Shown here: piece by piece, positions 27,221 to 35,380 of the stretch
How the letters are laid out: the number at the start of each line of letters is the position of its first letter
How positions within the stretch are numbered: the first letter of the stretch is position 1
NCBI GenBank assembly: GCA_002364535.1
Contig: DEYL01000038.1
Coordinates: forward strand, 1 to 60,943
Origin: Flavobacteriaceae bacterium UBA3159
GTDB taxonomy: Bacteria > Bacteroidota > Bacteroidia > Flavobacteriales > Flavobacteriaceae
Length of the DNA: 60,943 nucleotides
Direction of reading: 5' to 3'
Notes under the pieces: generated by a model
What the model was told of the DNA's origin: nothing
The model's input: only the letters and a program-made list of their open reading frames with translations
The model's database searches: none
Position numbers and translations under genes: made by a program

Positions 27221-27796
27221 ATGGATAACAATCATAAGCGCTGCCATTGGTGCGAAGGAGACGCATTTTACAAACAATACCACGACAAAGAATGGGGTGT
27301 TCCCATTTTTGATGACCTAAAATTATTCGAGTTTCTCACTTTGGAAACCTTCCAGACGGGGCTTAGTTGGATTACGATATTGCGAAAAAGAGATCATTTT
27401 AGAAAGGCTTTTGACCAGTTTGATTATGAAAAAGTGGCGCGCTATGGGGATGAAAAAATAAATACTTTGTTGAACAACCAAGGCATCATCAGAAACAAAC
27501 AAAAAATCAAAGCAGCGGTAAACAACGCCCAACGTTTTATTGGCTTACGCCAAGAACACAGAACCTTTTCCCAATACATTTGGGATTTTGTCGGAGGGAA
27601 ACCCCTTCAAAACAGTTTTAAAACCATAGAAGAAATCCCCACAAAAACAGCGCTTTCTGAGAGAATAAGTAAAGACTTAAAGCAAAACGGTTTTCAGTTT
27701 GTAGGCCCCACAGTGGTCTATGCCCATATGCAAGCCACAGGAATGGTCAATGATCATTTGCTGGATTGCTATCGGTATGGGGAACTAGGCCATTGA
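27221..27796 (+). CDS. tag: DNA-3-methyladenine glycosylase I
   Basis: Base-excision repair enzyme that removes 3-methyladenine. The 191 residues have the zinc-site pattern of the Tag family: RCHWCEGD near the N-terminus, and a C-terminal histidine and cysteine in MVNDHLLDCYRY. Further motifs are YHDKEWGVPIFDD, FQTGLSWITILRKRDHFRKAF and FQFVGPTVVYAHMQATGMVNDH. It converges on the DUF3127 gene with a 3-nt gap. Confidence 0.95.
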   Translation: MDNNHKRCHWCEGDAFYKQYHDKEWGVPIFDDLKLFEFLTLETFQTGLSWITILRKRDHFRKAFDQFDYEKVARYGDEKINTLLNNQGIIRNKQKIKAAVNNAQRFIGLRQEHRTFSQYIWDFVGGKPLQNSFKTIEEIPTKTALSERISKDLKQNGFQFVGPTVVYAHMQATGMVNDHLLDCYRYGELGH

Positions 27797-27799
27797 GAC

Positions 27800-28174
27800 C
27801 TAGAAAGGCAAATCGTCATCCGGCCCATTGGTAGCATCATCTGCAGGTTCAAAAGCAGGTGGGGGAGGCATGGGAGGCATTTCAGAATCTGAGGATTCTG
27901 CAACAACTTCAATACGCCATCCCTGTACGGAGTTAAAATACTTGGTCTCCCCCTGGGGATTGACCCATTCGCGGCCCTTAAGATTGATTCCTATTTTTAC
28001 ATTTTGGCCAATCTGAAAAGCATTGAGCAAATCGCATTTGTCTTGAATAAACTCTACGAGAATGTTTTGAGGATATTGCTCCTCTGTCGTAATTACCACC
28101 TCTCTTTTCCTGAACCCATTATTTCCATAAGTTTTGGTTTCATCCAACCATTTTATTTTTCCGAATACTTCCAT
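27800..28174 (-). CDS. DUF3127 protein with SSB-like acidic tail
   Basis: A 124-residue protein of the Bacteroidota DUF3127 family (opening MEVFGKIKWLDETKTYGNNG and RKREVVITTEEQYPQNILVEF). The N-terminal about 90 residues look like an OB-type beta barrel. It is followed by a Pro-rich linker and the C-terminal tip PDDDLPF, very like the tip of single-stranded-DNA-binding protein SSB. In SSB that tip recruits repair and replication proteins. A nucleic-acid role is therefore plausible but unproven. It is divergent from a histidine kinase gene and next to tag. Confidence 0.8.
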   Translation of the reverse strand: MEVFGKIKWLDETKTYGNNGFRKREVVITTEEQYPQNILVEFIQDKCDLLNAFQIGQNVKIGINLKGREWVNPQGETKYFNSVQGWRIEVVAESSDSEMPPMPPPPAFEPADDATNGPDDDLPF

Positions 28175-28283
28175 TTTGCTATTTTTGACAATAGAGCAAA
28201 TTTATAAAAAGTTTTGACCGAAAAAGGGTGAAATTCTTTTCTTTTATTTACAGTATCTTAGCTTTAACTAATACTGCAATCCG

Positions 28284-29429
28284 GTGCTTGGTTTCATCAA
28301 AAAAAACAAGAACAATAGTTGGCTTCTGGGGGCCTTTTTGATCGTTGCTTTGATCTTGTGGAACACCAATATTTTATTTCAAAATCTCAAAAAAGAGGAG
28401 CGTGCCAAAATGGAGTTATGGGGTATGGCTCAACAAGAGTTGATCGAAAACAGCACCGTCAATAACCTTACTTTTCAGGTATTACAACAGACGTGGATAA
28501 ATCCCATGATTCAAGTTGACAATCAAGGCAAGATCATTGGACATAAAAACATCGACTGGGATCCACAATCAGAGGATTCATTGGTGATTTATGAACAATT
28601 GGAAAAAATCAAAAGGGAAAACCAGCCCATTTTGATCCGTTACCAAGACAGTTTATCCAACATCAATCAAAAATTATATTACGGGGATTCGGTACTGCTG
28701 AAAAAACTGCAATATTATCCGCTGGCCTTGTTGTTGATTATTTTTCTTTTTGGAGCGGTATTGTACTTTGTTTTTAAAACCTCCAAAATATCAGAGCAAA
28801 ACCGACTGTGGGCGGCCATGGCCAAAGAAACCGCACATCAAATCGGAACCCCATTGACCTCTATGATCGGATGGATCACTTTAATGAAAGAAAAAGAGAA
28901 GAGTGAGCCATTGGATGAAATGGAAAAGGATATAGAACGACTTCAGATCATCACCGACCGTTTTTCCAAGGTAGGCTCGCTGCCTGAATTAAAGTCTAAA
29001 GATATCCTTGGCGAAACCCGAAAAACCCTAAAATATCTAGAAAAACGAAGTTCTGACTTGATCACCTTTAAAAGTAAACTCCCCAAAAAGAAAATCCTTC
29101 TCCCCTTGAATACCCAACTCTTTAGTTGGACACTGGAAAACCTTATCAAAAACGGTATTGATGCGATGAAAGGCAAGGGTACAATTAGCCTGAATTTTTT
29201 AGAAGAATCTCAAACAGTCTGTATCCATATCAGTGATACTGGTTCAGGGATCAAAAAAGAGAACTTTAAAAAGATTTTTAGCCCCGGATTTACCTCCAAA
29301 AAGCGAGGATGGGGCCTTGGCCTGTCTTTGGCCAAACGAATCATTACAGACTACCACAAGGGTAAAATAAGCGTTAAAACTTCTGAGTTGGGAAAGGGAA
29401 CGACCTTTGAGATCGTATTAAAGAAATAG
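28284..29429 (+). CDS. Sensor histidine kinase (orphan)
   Basis: Membrane-bound sensor kinase of 381 residues with a GTG start. TM1 is at about 13-32, a roughly 115-residue extracytoplasmic sensor domain follows, and TM2 is at about 148-168. The phospho-acceptor His185 is in AKETAHQIGTPLTSMIGW. The ATPase domain has the N box (TLENLIKNGIDAM), G1 (ISDTGSGI) and G2 (KRGWGLGLSLAKRI). No response-regulator gene is adjacent, so its partner is unknown. It converges with the HIT gene (2-nt gap). Confidence 0.9.
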   Translation: MLGFIKKNKNNSWLLGAFLIVALILWNTNILFQNLKKEERAKMELWGMAQQELIENSTVNNLTFQVLQQTWINPMIQVDNQGKIIGHKNIDWDPQSEDSLVIYEQLEKIKRENQPILIRYQDSLSNINQKLYYGDSVLLKKLQYYPLALLLIIFLFGAVLYFVFKTSKISEQNRLWAAMAKETAHQIGTPLTSMIGWITLMKEKEKSEPLDEMEKDIERLQIITDRFSKVGSLPELKSKDILGETRKTLKYLEKRSSDLITFKSKLPKKKILLPLNTQLFSWTLENLIKNGIDAMKGKGTISLNFLEESQTVCIHISDTGSGIKKENFKKIFSPGFTSKKRGWGLGLSLAKRIITDYHKGKISVKTSELGKGTTFEIVLKK

Positions 29430-29431
29430 TC

Positions 29432-29821
29432 TTAGAGACAATCCTGAATTTTTACTACCGTAGCTTGGAACTCCTCGGGTGTGAGGCTTTGCTTATTTTG
29501 AAATGTCGCATCCTCCATGCTGTTGAGAGGGATCAAATGAACATGAACATGTGGCACTTCCAAGCCAATTACACTCATCCCTACCCTTTTGCAGGGAATG
29601 GCTTTTCGAATCGCCAAGGCCACTTTTCTGGAAAATTGCATCAAATGGTTGTAGTCGTCCTCTGATAAGTCAAAGACTTTATCTACTTCTTTTTTGGTGA
29701 CACAGAGGGTGTGTCCCGCCGCATTGGGATTGATGTCCAAAAAAGCATAGCACTTTTCGTCCTCGTAAACTTTATAGGAAGTTATTTCTCCCTTGATGAT
29801 TTTTGAGAAAATCCCTGCCAT
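29432..29821 (-). CDS. HIT family hydrolase
   Basis: Nucleotide-binding histidine-triad protein, 129 residues. The active-site triad HVHVHLIPL is near residue 91, and the N-terminus (MAGIFSKIIKGEI) matches HinT-like purine phosphoramidases. An FLDINPNAAGHTLCVTKKE segment is also typical. Its ATG follows the greA stop by 1 nt, so the pair is co-transcribed and probably translationally coupled. Confidence 0.93.
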   Translation of the reverse strand: MAGIFSKIIKGEITSYKVYEDEKCYAFLDINPNAAGHTLCVTKKEVDKVFDLSEDDYNHLMQFSRKVALAIRKAIPCKRVGMSVIGLEVPHVHVHLIPLNSMEDATFQNKQSLTPEEFQATVVKIQDCL

Positions 29822-29822
29822 C

Positions 29823-30299
29823 TTATTCGCGACTGATGGAAAGAATTTCCAATTCTATAGTACCGTTGGGTACTGTAATCTGAGCCGTTTCTCCTTGCTT
29901 TTTCCCCAATAGGCCTTTTCCAATGGGAGAATCGACAGAGATCTTACCGGTTTTAAGATCAGCTTCGCTCTGTGCAACGAGTTTGTACTTCATTTTAGCA
30001 CCATTACTCTTGTTTTTTACTTCAACCGTAGAGTGGACTAAAACTTTGGAGGTGTCGAGTTGGGATTCGTCAATGAGTCTAGCATTGGAGAGGGTGGCTT
30101 CCATTTTGGAAATCTGAAGTTCTAAAAGCCCTTGGGCTTCCTTGGCAGCATCATACTCCGCATTCTCACTGAGGTCGCCTTTGTCACGAGCCTCTGCTAT
30201 AGCTTGGGAAGCTTTGGGTCGTTCAACATCTTTGAGATGATTGAGCTCCTCCCTGAGTTTTTTCAAACCTTCTTCTGTGTAATAAGATACTTTACTCAC
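29823..30299 (-). CDS. greA: Transcription elongation factor GreA
   Basis: Rescues backtracked RNA polymerase by stimulating transcript cleavage. The 158 residues have an N-terminal coiled coil with the acidic tip GDLSENAEYDAAKEAQ (about 41-56). The C-terminal FKBP-like domain includes SPIGKGLLGKKQGE. The start codon is GTG (SKVSYYTEEGLKKLREEL follows), and there is no better ATG nearby. It heads the greA-HIT pair and is divergent from a lipoprotein gene only 24 nt away. Confidence 0.96.
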   Translation of the reverse strand: MSKVSYYTEEGLKKLREELNHLKDVERPKASQAIAEARDKGDLSENAEYDAAKEAQGLLELQISKMEATLSNARLIDESQLDTSKVLVHSTVEVKNKSNGAKMKYKLVAQSEADLKTGKISVDSPIGKGLLGKKQGETAQITVPNGTIELEILSISRE

Positions 30300-30323
30300 T
30301 TTTTCGTTAATTTATATTGTCAA

Positions 30324-30818
30324 ATGAAAACCATTTGTGAAAAGACTAATATCAAAGATAAGGAATTGAGCGTTTTTGGTAAAACTTTCTTTTTTATATT
30401 CCCCTCGCTACTGCTGTTGGCTTTTTACAGTTGTGAAAAGGATAAAATTGATCGTAACCCATATTTTACTGCTGTAAATTTTAATATCAACTTAAACCTC
30501 AATTTACCAAGCTATGATGACCTAAGATATGCTGGAGGTGGAGTAAATATAAGACAGGGGGGAATCAATGGACTACTGATTTTTAATCTCAACGGAAACG
30601 ATTTTCTGGCCTGGGAAGCCACCTGCTCCAATCATGTGATCAAAGATTGTTCTCAGCTTTCAATTACAGGGGTTTTGGCGGAGTGTTCTTGTGAAGGTTT
30701 TGAATACAGTTTGGCTACAGGCCAATTGCTCAACCCCGAAGAAAGTACTGAAAATCCATACCCCATGCTGTTTTACAACGTCAGACGTTCTGGCAATACA
30801 TTGATTATATCTAACTAA
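30324..30818 (+). CDS. Lipoprotein with degenerate Rieske-like motif
   Basis: Function unknown, 164 residues. The open frame runs upstream into greA, but the ATG at 30324 starts a lipoprotein precursor whose hydrophobic stretch ends in LAFYSC (cysteine near residue 33). The C-terminal half contains WEATCSNHVIKDCSQL and ECSCEGFEYSLATGQLL. These recall the two Rieske [2Fe-2S] loops, but spacing in the first (C-x2-H) and the missing second histidine (CSCEG in place of CPCHG) argue against a normal cluster. Small Rieske-fold lipoproteins are common next to greA-type housekeeping genes in Flavobacteriia. A structural or redox role is speculation. Confidence 0.6.
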   Translation: MKTICEKTNIKDKELSVFGKTFFFIFPSLLLLAFYSCEKDKIDRNPYFTAVNFNINLNLNLPSYDDLRYAGGGVNIRQGGINGLLIFNLNGNDFLAWEATCSNHVIKDCSQLSITGVLAECSCEGFEYSLATGQLLNPEESTENPYPMLFYNVRRSGNTLIISN

Positions 30819-30836
30819 CCCCTTTCCTACCAAATC

Positions 30837-31580
30837 ATGAAAAAAAACATCTGCTTGCTTTTATTGGCCTTCTCTTTGAACCTTGACGCTCAGGCATTGA
30901 AGTTGGATTATCGTTCCACAGTCAATAAGGAAAGTTTTTTGAAAATAAATGTTTTAAAAAAGTTTATTGGTGGGGTGACGACTTTAGGTCATTTAGATTT
31001 CACTTCCGAGCTAATGAGTCTTGATTACAAGGCTTCCAATGGATTAATGGGAGGATTGTATGTGTTGGGGACCTATAGTATGATAACAGGAAACAAAAAC
31101 GACAAAAAAAACAACTTGTCTCACTTACTCAACCCCTTGGGAGGATCGCTTAACGGAGGTTTATATATTTCAGTCTCCCTTCGGAAAAAAGAAAAAGGCA
31201 GTTTAAAAATCAGTACTCGTATGGGAAAGAAAGTAATTCAAGGAACTCCACTCAAAGGTTTTGAAACGAATTTCACCAGTAATTATGGCTCATTGGGTTT
31301 ACTATATCAAAGATTGCTTTTTGAAGACGGTCCCGAAAATAAAAGGATTGATTTTTGGATCAACCCACAAATGATGGTGAGCCAAAACGATGAAAAGAAT
31401 TTAGAACTCTTTTTTGACAATGATTTGAAGCCCGAAAGTTATGGATATGGACTCCAAACGGGGCTAGAGTTTAATCAAAATCTTAGGTTGGTATTCCTAC
31501 TCAATCAGTTTGTCAATGCTCACACCACAGAATCCGTGGGTATTCCAGTCCTTCGATTTAGCTTGGTCTATCTACGTTAA
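30837..31580 (+). CDS. Secreted protein of unknown function
   Basis: Not recognised. The 247 residues begin with a signal peptide (MKKNICLLLLAFSLNLDAQA). The mature part is rich in alternating hydrophobic/polar strands with many Gly, Ser and aromatic residues (GGLYVLGTYSM, NGGLYISVSL, NYGSLGLLYQRLLF, YGYGLQTGLEF) and ends in FSLVYLR. This looks like a small outer-membrane or periplasmic beta-barrel. It follows the Rieske-like lipoprotein by 18 nt and overlaps the convergent TonB receptor by 4 nt. Confidence 0.55.
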   Translation: MKKNICLLLLAFSLNLDAQALKLDYRSTVNKESFLKINVLKKFIGGVTTLGHLDFTSELMSLDYKASNGLMGGLYVLGTYSMITGNKNDKKNNLSHLLNPLGGSLNGGLYISVSLRKKEKGSLKISTRMGKKVIQGTPLKGFETNFTSNYGSLGLLYQRLLFEDGPENKRIDFWINPQMMVSQNDEKNLELFFDNDLKPESYGYGLQTGLEFNQNLRLVFLLNQFVNAHTTESVGIPVLRFSLVYLR

Positions 31581-33793
31581 AATCTCAAATTGATTCCTGC
31601 CAAAAAGTTAAACCGAGCTTGAGGATAATATCCTGTCCCCTCAACGGTGCTAACTACCCCTGGGACGGAATAGTCGTCATCGAAAGTATAGAAATAGCCA
31701 TTGGAAACGTATTTTGTTCCTAAAAGGTTATTCAACAACAATGAGATATTGATTTCTTTAAAAAGGCTTTTGGGAAGGATTCGATAATTGACATTTAAAT
31801 CCGATAGGGTATAAGCTTCCAACTTGGAACTTTGAGCATCGATATTACCCATGTATTGCTCGCCAACGTGTTTGGTGAGCAAGGCAATTTTACATTGGGT
31901 TGAAGGCTGAAAAGCGATGATGTTCCCGGCCACCATAGCGGGAGAAAAAGAAAGGTGGGTATCTCCCAAATCGGTCAAAACCCCATCGCGTTGAAAATAA
32001 AAATCGTGATTGCGGTTGCGACTCAGCGAAAGGTTGGGCTGCCAAGTCCAACGATTGGCAAGCGAAAAAGTCCCTTCGATTTCTATGCCAAATCGACTGC
32101 TTTTTCCTACGTTTTCTCTGATAGGGCTTCCCACATCATCCAATGCCCCAGTAAGGGCCAATTGGTTGGTGTAATCCATGAAATAAAAGTTGACCAATAG
32201 GTTGGTTTTTTCTGTATTGAGACGCCAACCCAATTCAAAGTCGTTGAGTTGCTCTGGTTGGGGGTTTCCATTTTCAAAGTCCGACCGGCTGGGTTCTCTA
32301 TGGGCTCTGGCAAATGAAATATAAAATTTGTTTGAGGGAGTATGGGTGTATACCAGTCCAGCCTTGGGATTGAAAAACCCATAATTTTCGTTTATGTTGA
32401 TGGACTCCGGCCCTTTGAGATTTCCCTTTGCGGTATAATTTATACCGCGGTATTGTAAATCCAAATAGCCTGAAATACGGTCGTTAAATCGGTGGTTGAC
32501 TTTGGCAAAAATATTTCCCTCTTTTTTATCGCCCTGATTTTCATAAAAGCGATGACCCGCCTGAACACCCGAAGCATAATTTGCAAAGATCAATGCTCCA
32601 AAATGATCTCCAAGATAGCTGCTGTAGAGTGCTCCCAGATTCCATTCGGTATTTCCTTTTTGCTTATTGAGTGAAAAAGTCACTACATAATAATCGTTGT
32701 CGAGCCATTTTTGAATGATATTTTCTGTAGTATCAACCATAGTTCCTCCAATATTGATGGGCTGTAATCCCAAATAACTAAAATTGTTGTCGGAAGAAAA
32801 ATTGATATTTTGTTCTAACCACAAGTCCTTGTACTCTTCGTAATAACCTCGTCCATAGGTATAATTCAATCCCACCGACATAGTGGTATAAGCATCGATC
32901 TTTTGATTCCAATGGAGTTGGTAATGATCTTGACGGTAATTGTCCACTTGGTTGTCGTAGTGACCTTCCAAATTTCCATTATCGTCATAAATTTCTCCGC
33001 CAGGGTTGTAGCTGCGGTTGGTGGCCAGGGTATTGTCATCCACACCAAACCAAGATTGGTAAGTGATCTCGTGTCCTCCAAAAGCAAGGGCTTTAATCAT
33101 GGTATTTTGGTCTTGAAAAGCCGCTTGTAAAAAATAGGATTTTAGATCCGAGCTGGCACGATCTATATAACCGTCGGAGGTGATTTTTGACCCCCTTCCC
33201 GAAATTTCGAAATGGTCGTTGAGCAGTCCTGTAGAAAATTTTAGCGTGTTTTTAAAAGAATTAAAACTTCCCACTGCATTGGCAATTTCGGCATAGGCGT
33301 TTTGGGAGACCTCGTCGGTCAGCAAATTGATACTGGCACCAAAGGCCCCAGAACCATTGGTAGAAGTTCCTACCCCTCTTTGTATCTGCAAGGAGGATAC
33401 GGAGGAGGTAAAATCGGGCATGTTTACCCAATAGACCCCCTGACTTTCAGAATCGTTGTAGGGAATCCCATTGATGGTTACATTGACACGGGTAGCATCA
33501 CTCCCCCGAACTCTAATTCCGGTATAACCGATTCCTGCTCCCGCATCACTGGTGGTTACCACCCCAGGCAGATAATTGAGCATGATGGGCAGGTCTTGCC
33601 CCAGATTCCTGGAGACCAGTTCCTCTTTATCCACATTGCTAAAGGAAAATGGCTGGTTATCATCGACCCTTAGTCCGGCCAGTTTGACTTCTTCTAATTG
33701 AATTTCTGGGATGCTGTCTTGGACAACAGTGGTTTGTGCAAGCGATGGCGTTAGAAAGATCATCGCTAAAAAGCTTAAGTAAATCGTTTTCAT
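31577..33793 (-). CDS. TonB-dependent receptor, TPP-riboswitch controlled (thiamine uptake)
   Basis: Outer-membrane receptor of 738 residues. The signal peptide ends near LTPSLAQ. A TonB-box-like stretch (PEIQLEEVKLAG) follows. The plug domain, at about 55-165, includes LPIMLNYLPGVVTTSDAGAG and GIRVRGSDATRVNVTINGIP. The beta-barrel runs to the terminal strand FNFLAGINLRF. It lacks the N-terminal carboxypeptidase-like domain of SusC receptors. A TPP riboswitch lies directly upstream in the leader. In Bacteroidota, TPP-regulated receptors (OMR1) are predicted to import thiamine or its precursors, which is the most likely role here. Confidence 0.9.
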   Translation of the reverse strand: MKTIYLSFLAMIFLTPSLAQTTVVQDSIPEIQLEEVKLAGLRVDDNQPFSFSNVDKEELVSRNLGQDLPIMLNYLPGVVTTSDAGAGIGYTGIRVRGSDATRVNVTINGIPYNDSESQGVYWVNMPDFTSSVSSLQIQRGVGTSTNGSGAFGASINLLTDEVSQNAYAEIANAVGSFNSFKNTLKFSTGLLNDHFEISGRGSKITSDGYIDRASSDLKSYFLQAAFQDQNTMIKALAFGGHEITYQSWFGVDDNTLATNRSYNPGGEIYDDNGNLEGHYDNQVDNYRQDHYQLHWNQKIDAYTTMSVGLNYTYGRGYYEEYKDLWLEQNINFSSDNNFSYLGLQPINIGGTMVDTTENIIQKWLDNDYYVVTFSLNKQKGNTEWNLGALYSSYLGDHFGALIFANYASGVQAGHRFYENQGDKKEGNIFAKVNHRFNDRISGYLDLQYRGINYTAKGNLKGPESININENYGFFNPKAGLVYTHTPSNKFYISFARAHREPSRSDFENGNPQPEQLNDFELGWRLNTEKTNLLVNFYFMDYTNQLALTGALDDVGSPIRENVGKSSRFGIEIEGTFSLANRWTWQPNLSLSRNRNHDFYFQRDGVLTDLGDTHLSFSPAMVAGNIIAFQPSTQCKIALLTKHVGEQYMGNIDAQSSKLEAYTLSDLNVNYRILPKSLFKEINISLLLNNLLGTKYVSNGYFYTFDDDYSVPGVVSTVEGTGYYPQARFNFLAGINLRF

Positions 33794-33801
33794 CCGAATA
33801 G

Positions 33802-33823
33802 TTTTATTCGAATAAAAGGGGTG
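33802..33823 (-). promoter_or_regulatory. Candidate expression platform of the TPP riboswitch
   Basis: On the minus strand this holds CACCCCTT (33823-33816), perfectly complementary to AAGGGGTG at the 5' side of the aptamer (33923-33916). It is followed by the palindrome TTTTATTCGAATAAAA, whose hairpin would sit 8-24 nt before the receptor ATG. Mutually exclusive pairing that controls translation start is inferred. Confidence 0.5.
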
Positions 33824-33849
33824 ATTATTCTTAGTGTTAAATGTTAATT

Positions 33850-33928
33850 AATAATCCCTTGGCAGCATTACCCGCCCAGGTTCAATGGGTATAATCTCAG
33901 CCTGCCAGTGGCGGGCACCCCTTCGAGA
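33850..33928 (-). promoter_or_regulatory. TPP riboswitch (THI element)
   Basis: The minus strand reads in order AAGGGGTGC, a GCC-GCC/GGC-GGC P3-like stem, CTGAGAT, ATACCC, GAACCTG, GGGTAATGC and AAGGGA. These are the conserved blocks of the thiamine-pyrophosphate aptamer (Rfam family TPP). It lies in the 5' leader of the TonB receptor gene, between that gene and the NadR-like kinase gene, so it controls only the receptor. Confidence 0.95.
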
Positions 33929-33972
33929 TGTGAGGCAAAGATAGGTGAAGGAAGTAATAATTAAAAGCGAGT

Positions 33973-34539
33973 CTAAACTTTTTTTAATAAAGGATCAATA
34001 GATGCTATGGCTTTTTTCAGTCGTGTGATTTGATCGCCTTCTAAGACAATATATTGTTCTCCAAGATCGTCCAAAGCCCTTTGGAAATTATCAAACATCA
34101 AGTGACGATCATCCGGACGATCTCTTAAATCGTCTTTTTTCCAAGGGACATCGATTCCCGTTAGGAGATAGAGATCATATTTAAATTTTTTGGAATACTC
34201 CATAATAGCAGGATCGCAATAACCGTCAAAGTGGGTTTCAGACCATACCCTTGTGACCACCACATTGGTGTCGCAGAATAAGAGCTTGTTGGCTTTGATA
34301 GCTTTCTGATTTTCGCTTTCCAATTGTTCCTTTACAATAATAGTTAAATCCTCTAAGGTGCAAAACGCTTGATGTTGATCCCATTTTTTTTGGAGGTAAT
34401 CTCTGGCGTATTCCCCCACCCATTGGGTGTGATAGTGTTTGGCCAAAGCTTTGGCCAAGGTGGTTTTGCCTGTAGATTCAGGGCCATAAAGTACTACTCT
34501 AAGGACAGTGGAGGTGACTTGTCTAAGATTTTTTTCCAT
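33973..34539 (-). CDS. NadR-like P-loop ATPase/kinase (putative thiamine salvage)
   Basis: P-loop protein of 188 residues resembling the ribosylnicotinamide-kinase domain of NadR (AAA_28). Walker A is GPESTGKTTL at about 19-28. Other family motifs are WVGEYARDYL, LFCDTNVVVTRVWS, YLLTGIDVPWKKDDLRDRPDDR and the final base-binding region. No adenylyltransferase domain is present. The gene overlaps the PnuC gene by 46 nt. By family the substrate would be nicotinamide riboside. By context (thiamine-binding protein, PnuC/PnuT, TPP-controlled receptor) a thiamine kinase or trapping role is equally or more likely. Confidence 0.8.
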   Translation of the reverse strand: MEKNLRQVTSTVLRVVLYGPESTGKTTLAKALAKHYHTQWVGEYARDYLQKKWDQHQAFCTLEDLTIIVKEQLESENQKAIKANKLLFCDTNVVVTRVWSETHFDGYCDPAIMEYSKKFKYDLYLLTGIDVPWKKDDLRDRPDDRHLMFDNFQRALDDLGEQYIVLEGDQITRLKKAIASIDPLLKKV

Positions 34540-35132
34540 GAACGATAGCCATAAATGGCAATTAGGGTAAAGATAATGTATTGAAAACTGGTCAAGGTAA
34601 GTCCCTTATAGAAATAGAGGGGTATGGAGATGATATCCCCTACGATCCAAAAAAGCCAATGTTCTATCTTTCGCCGAGCCATCAAACCCATGCCTACAAA
34701 GAAAATAGCAGTGGTAAGCGTATCTACATATGCGGTCCAATCCCTCCATTTTTCAAAGACTTGATAAACCCAAAAGACAAAAAATATACTTGCCACAAAA
34801 AGCAGTAAGGCAGTTTTGACTTCTTTTTTAGATATTGAAGTGATTGGGTGGACAATAACCTTCTCCTTTTTTTTTGACCAATAGTACCAGCCATACCCGC
34901 TTATCACAAAATAGTAAGCGTTGATGATCATATCGCCCAACAAGGACCACTTGAGCAATAAATAAACAAAAATAGCAGTAGAAATAATACCCGAAGGGTA
35001 AACCCAGACGGTGTTTTTTTTGGCATACCAAACACTGAGTAATCCAAAAAGGATTCCGGTCAGTTCGAGGACAATATCAATGATGGCATAGCCACTGTAT
35101 TGACCGAATAAAAACTCAAAAATTGGGGACAT
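34494..35132 (-). CDS. pnuC: PnuC/PnuT-type vitamin transporter
   Basis: Inner-membrane facilitator of the PnuC family, 212 residues with about seven hydrophobic helices. Characteristic motifs are GILFGLLSVWYAKKNTVWVYP, YYFVISGYGWYYW and the C-terminal HWLFWIVGDIISIPLYFYKG. PnuC proteins carry nicotinamide riboside, and the PnuT branch carries thiamine, with uptake driven by phosphorylation inside the cell. The thiamine context (upstream YkoF-like protein, downstream kinase and TPP riboswitch) favours thiamine. It overlaps both neighbours (17 and 46 nt), so the three genes form one translation unit. Confidence 0.88.
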   Translation of the reverse strand: MSPIFEFLFGQYSGYAIIDIVLELTGILFGLLSVWYAKKNTVWVYPSGIISTAIFVYLLLKWSLLGDMIINAYYFVISGYGWYYWSKKKEKVIVHPITSISKKEVKTALLLFVASIFFVFWVYQVFEKWRDWTAYVDTLTTAIFFVGMGLMARRKIEHWLFWIVGDIISIPLYFYKGLTLTSFQYIIFTLIAIYGYRSWKKILDKSPPLSLE

Positions 35133-35376
35133 AAGCGCTACGGTCTCCTTTGATGATTTTCATGTTGACAACCACCGAAAGTTCATTCTCAAAACTTTCC
35201 TTAACCGCTTTTTGAAGGGCAGACATCAAGGCGTCGTATTCCCCATAGACTTGGGTGCTCATGGGGTTTTCCATAACCTTAAATCCCAATGATCTGAGTT
35301 TTATGATGAAATTCTTGATGGCGATTTTATAATTGTCATTGAGGGGGAGCAGGGTCAATTCTACAGAAATTTTCAT
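35116..35376 (-). CDS. Thiamine-binding protein (YkoF/MTH1187 family)
   Basis: A small ferredoxin-like-fold protein of 86 residues starting MKISVELTLLPLNDNYKIAI. The pattern (two beta-alpha-beta halves, MSTQVYGEYDALMSAL in the middle) matches the MTH1187/YkoF thiamine-binding superfamily. The ATG at 35376 is chosen over an upstream start at 35424 because it gives the family N-terminus and a 4-nt gap to the previous gene. Members bind thiamine or hydroxymethylpyrimidine. It begins the pnuC-kinase run, which supports thiamine salvage. Confidence 0.78.
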   Translation of the reverse strand: MKISVELTLLPLNDNYKIAIKNFIIKLRSLGFKVMENPMSTQVYGEYDALMSALQKAVKESFENELSVVVNMKIIKGDRSAYVPNF

Positions 35377-35380
35377 GGAT

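Noticed and set aside
30132..30323. Upstream extension of the Rieske-like lipoprotein into greA
   Set aside because: It is antisense to greA and would bury the lipoprotein signal about 60 residues inside the protein.
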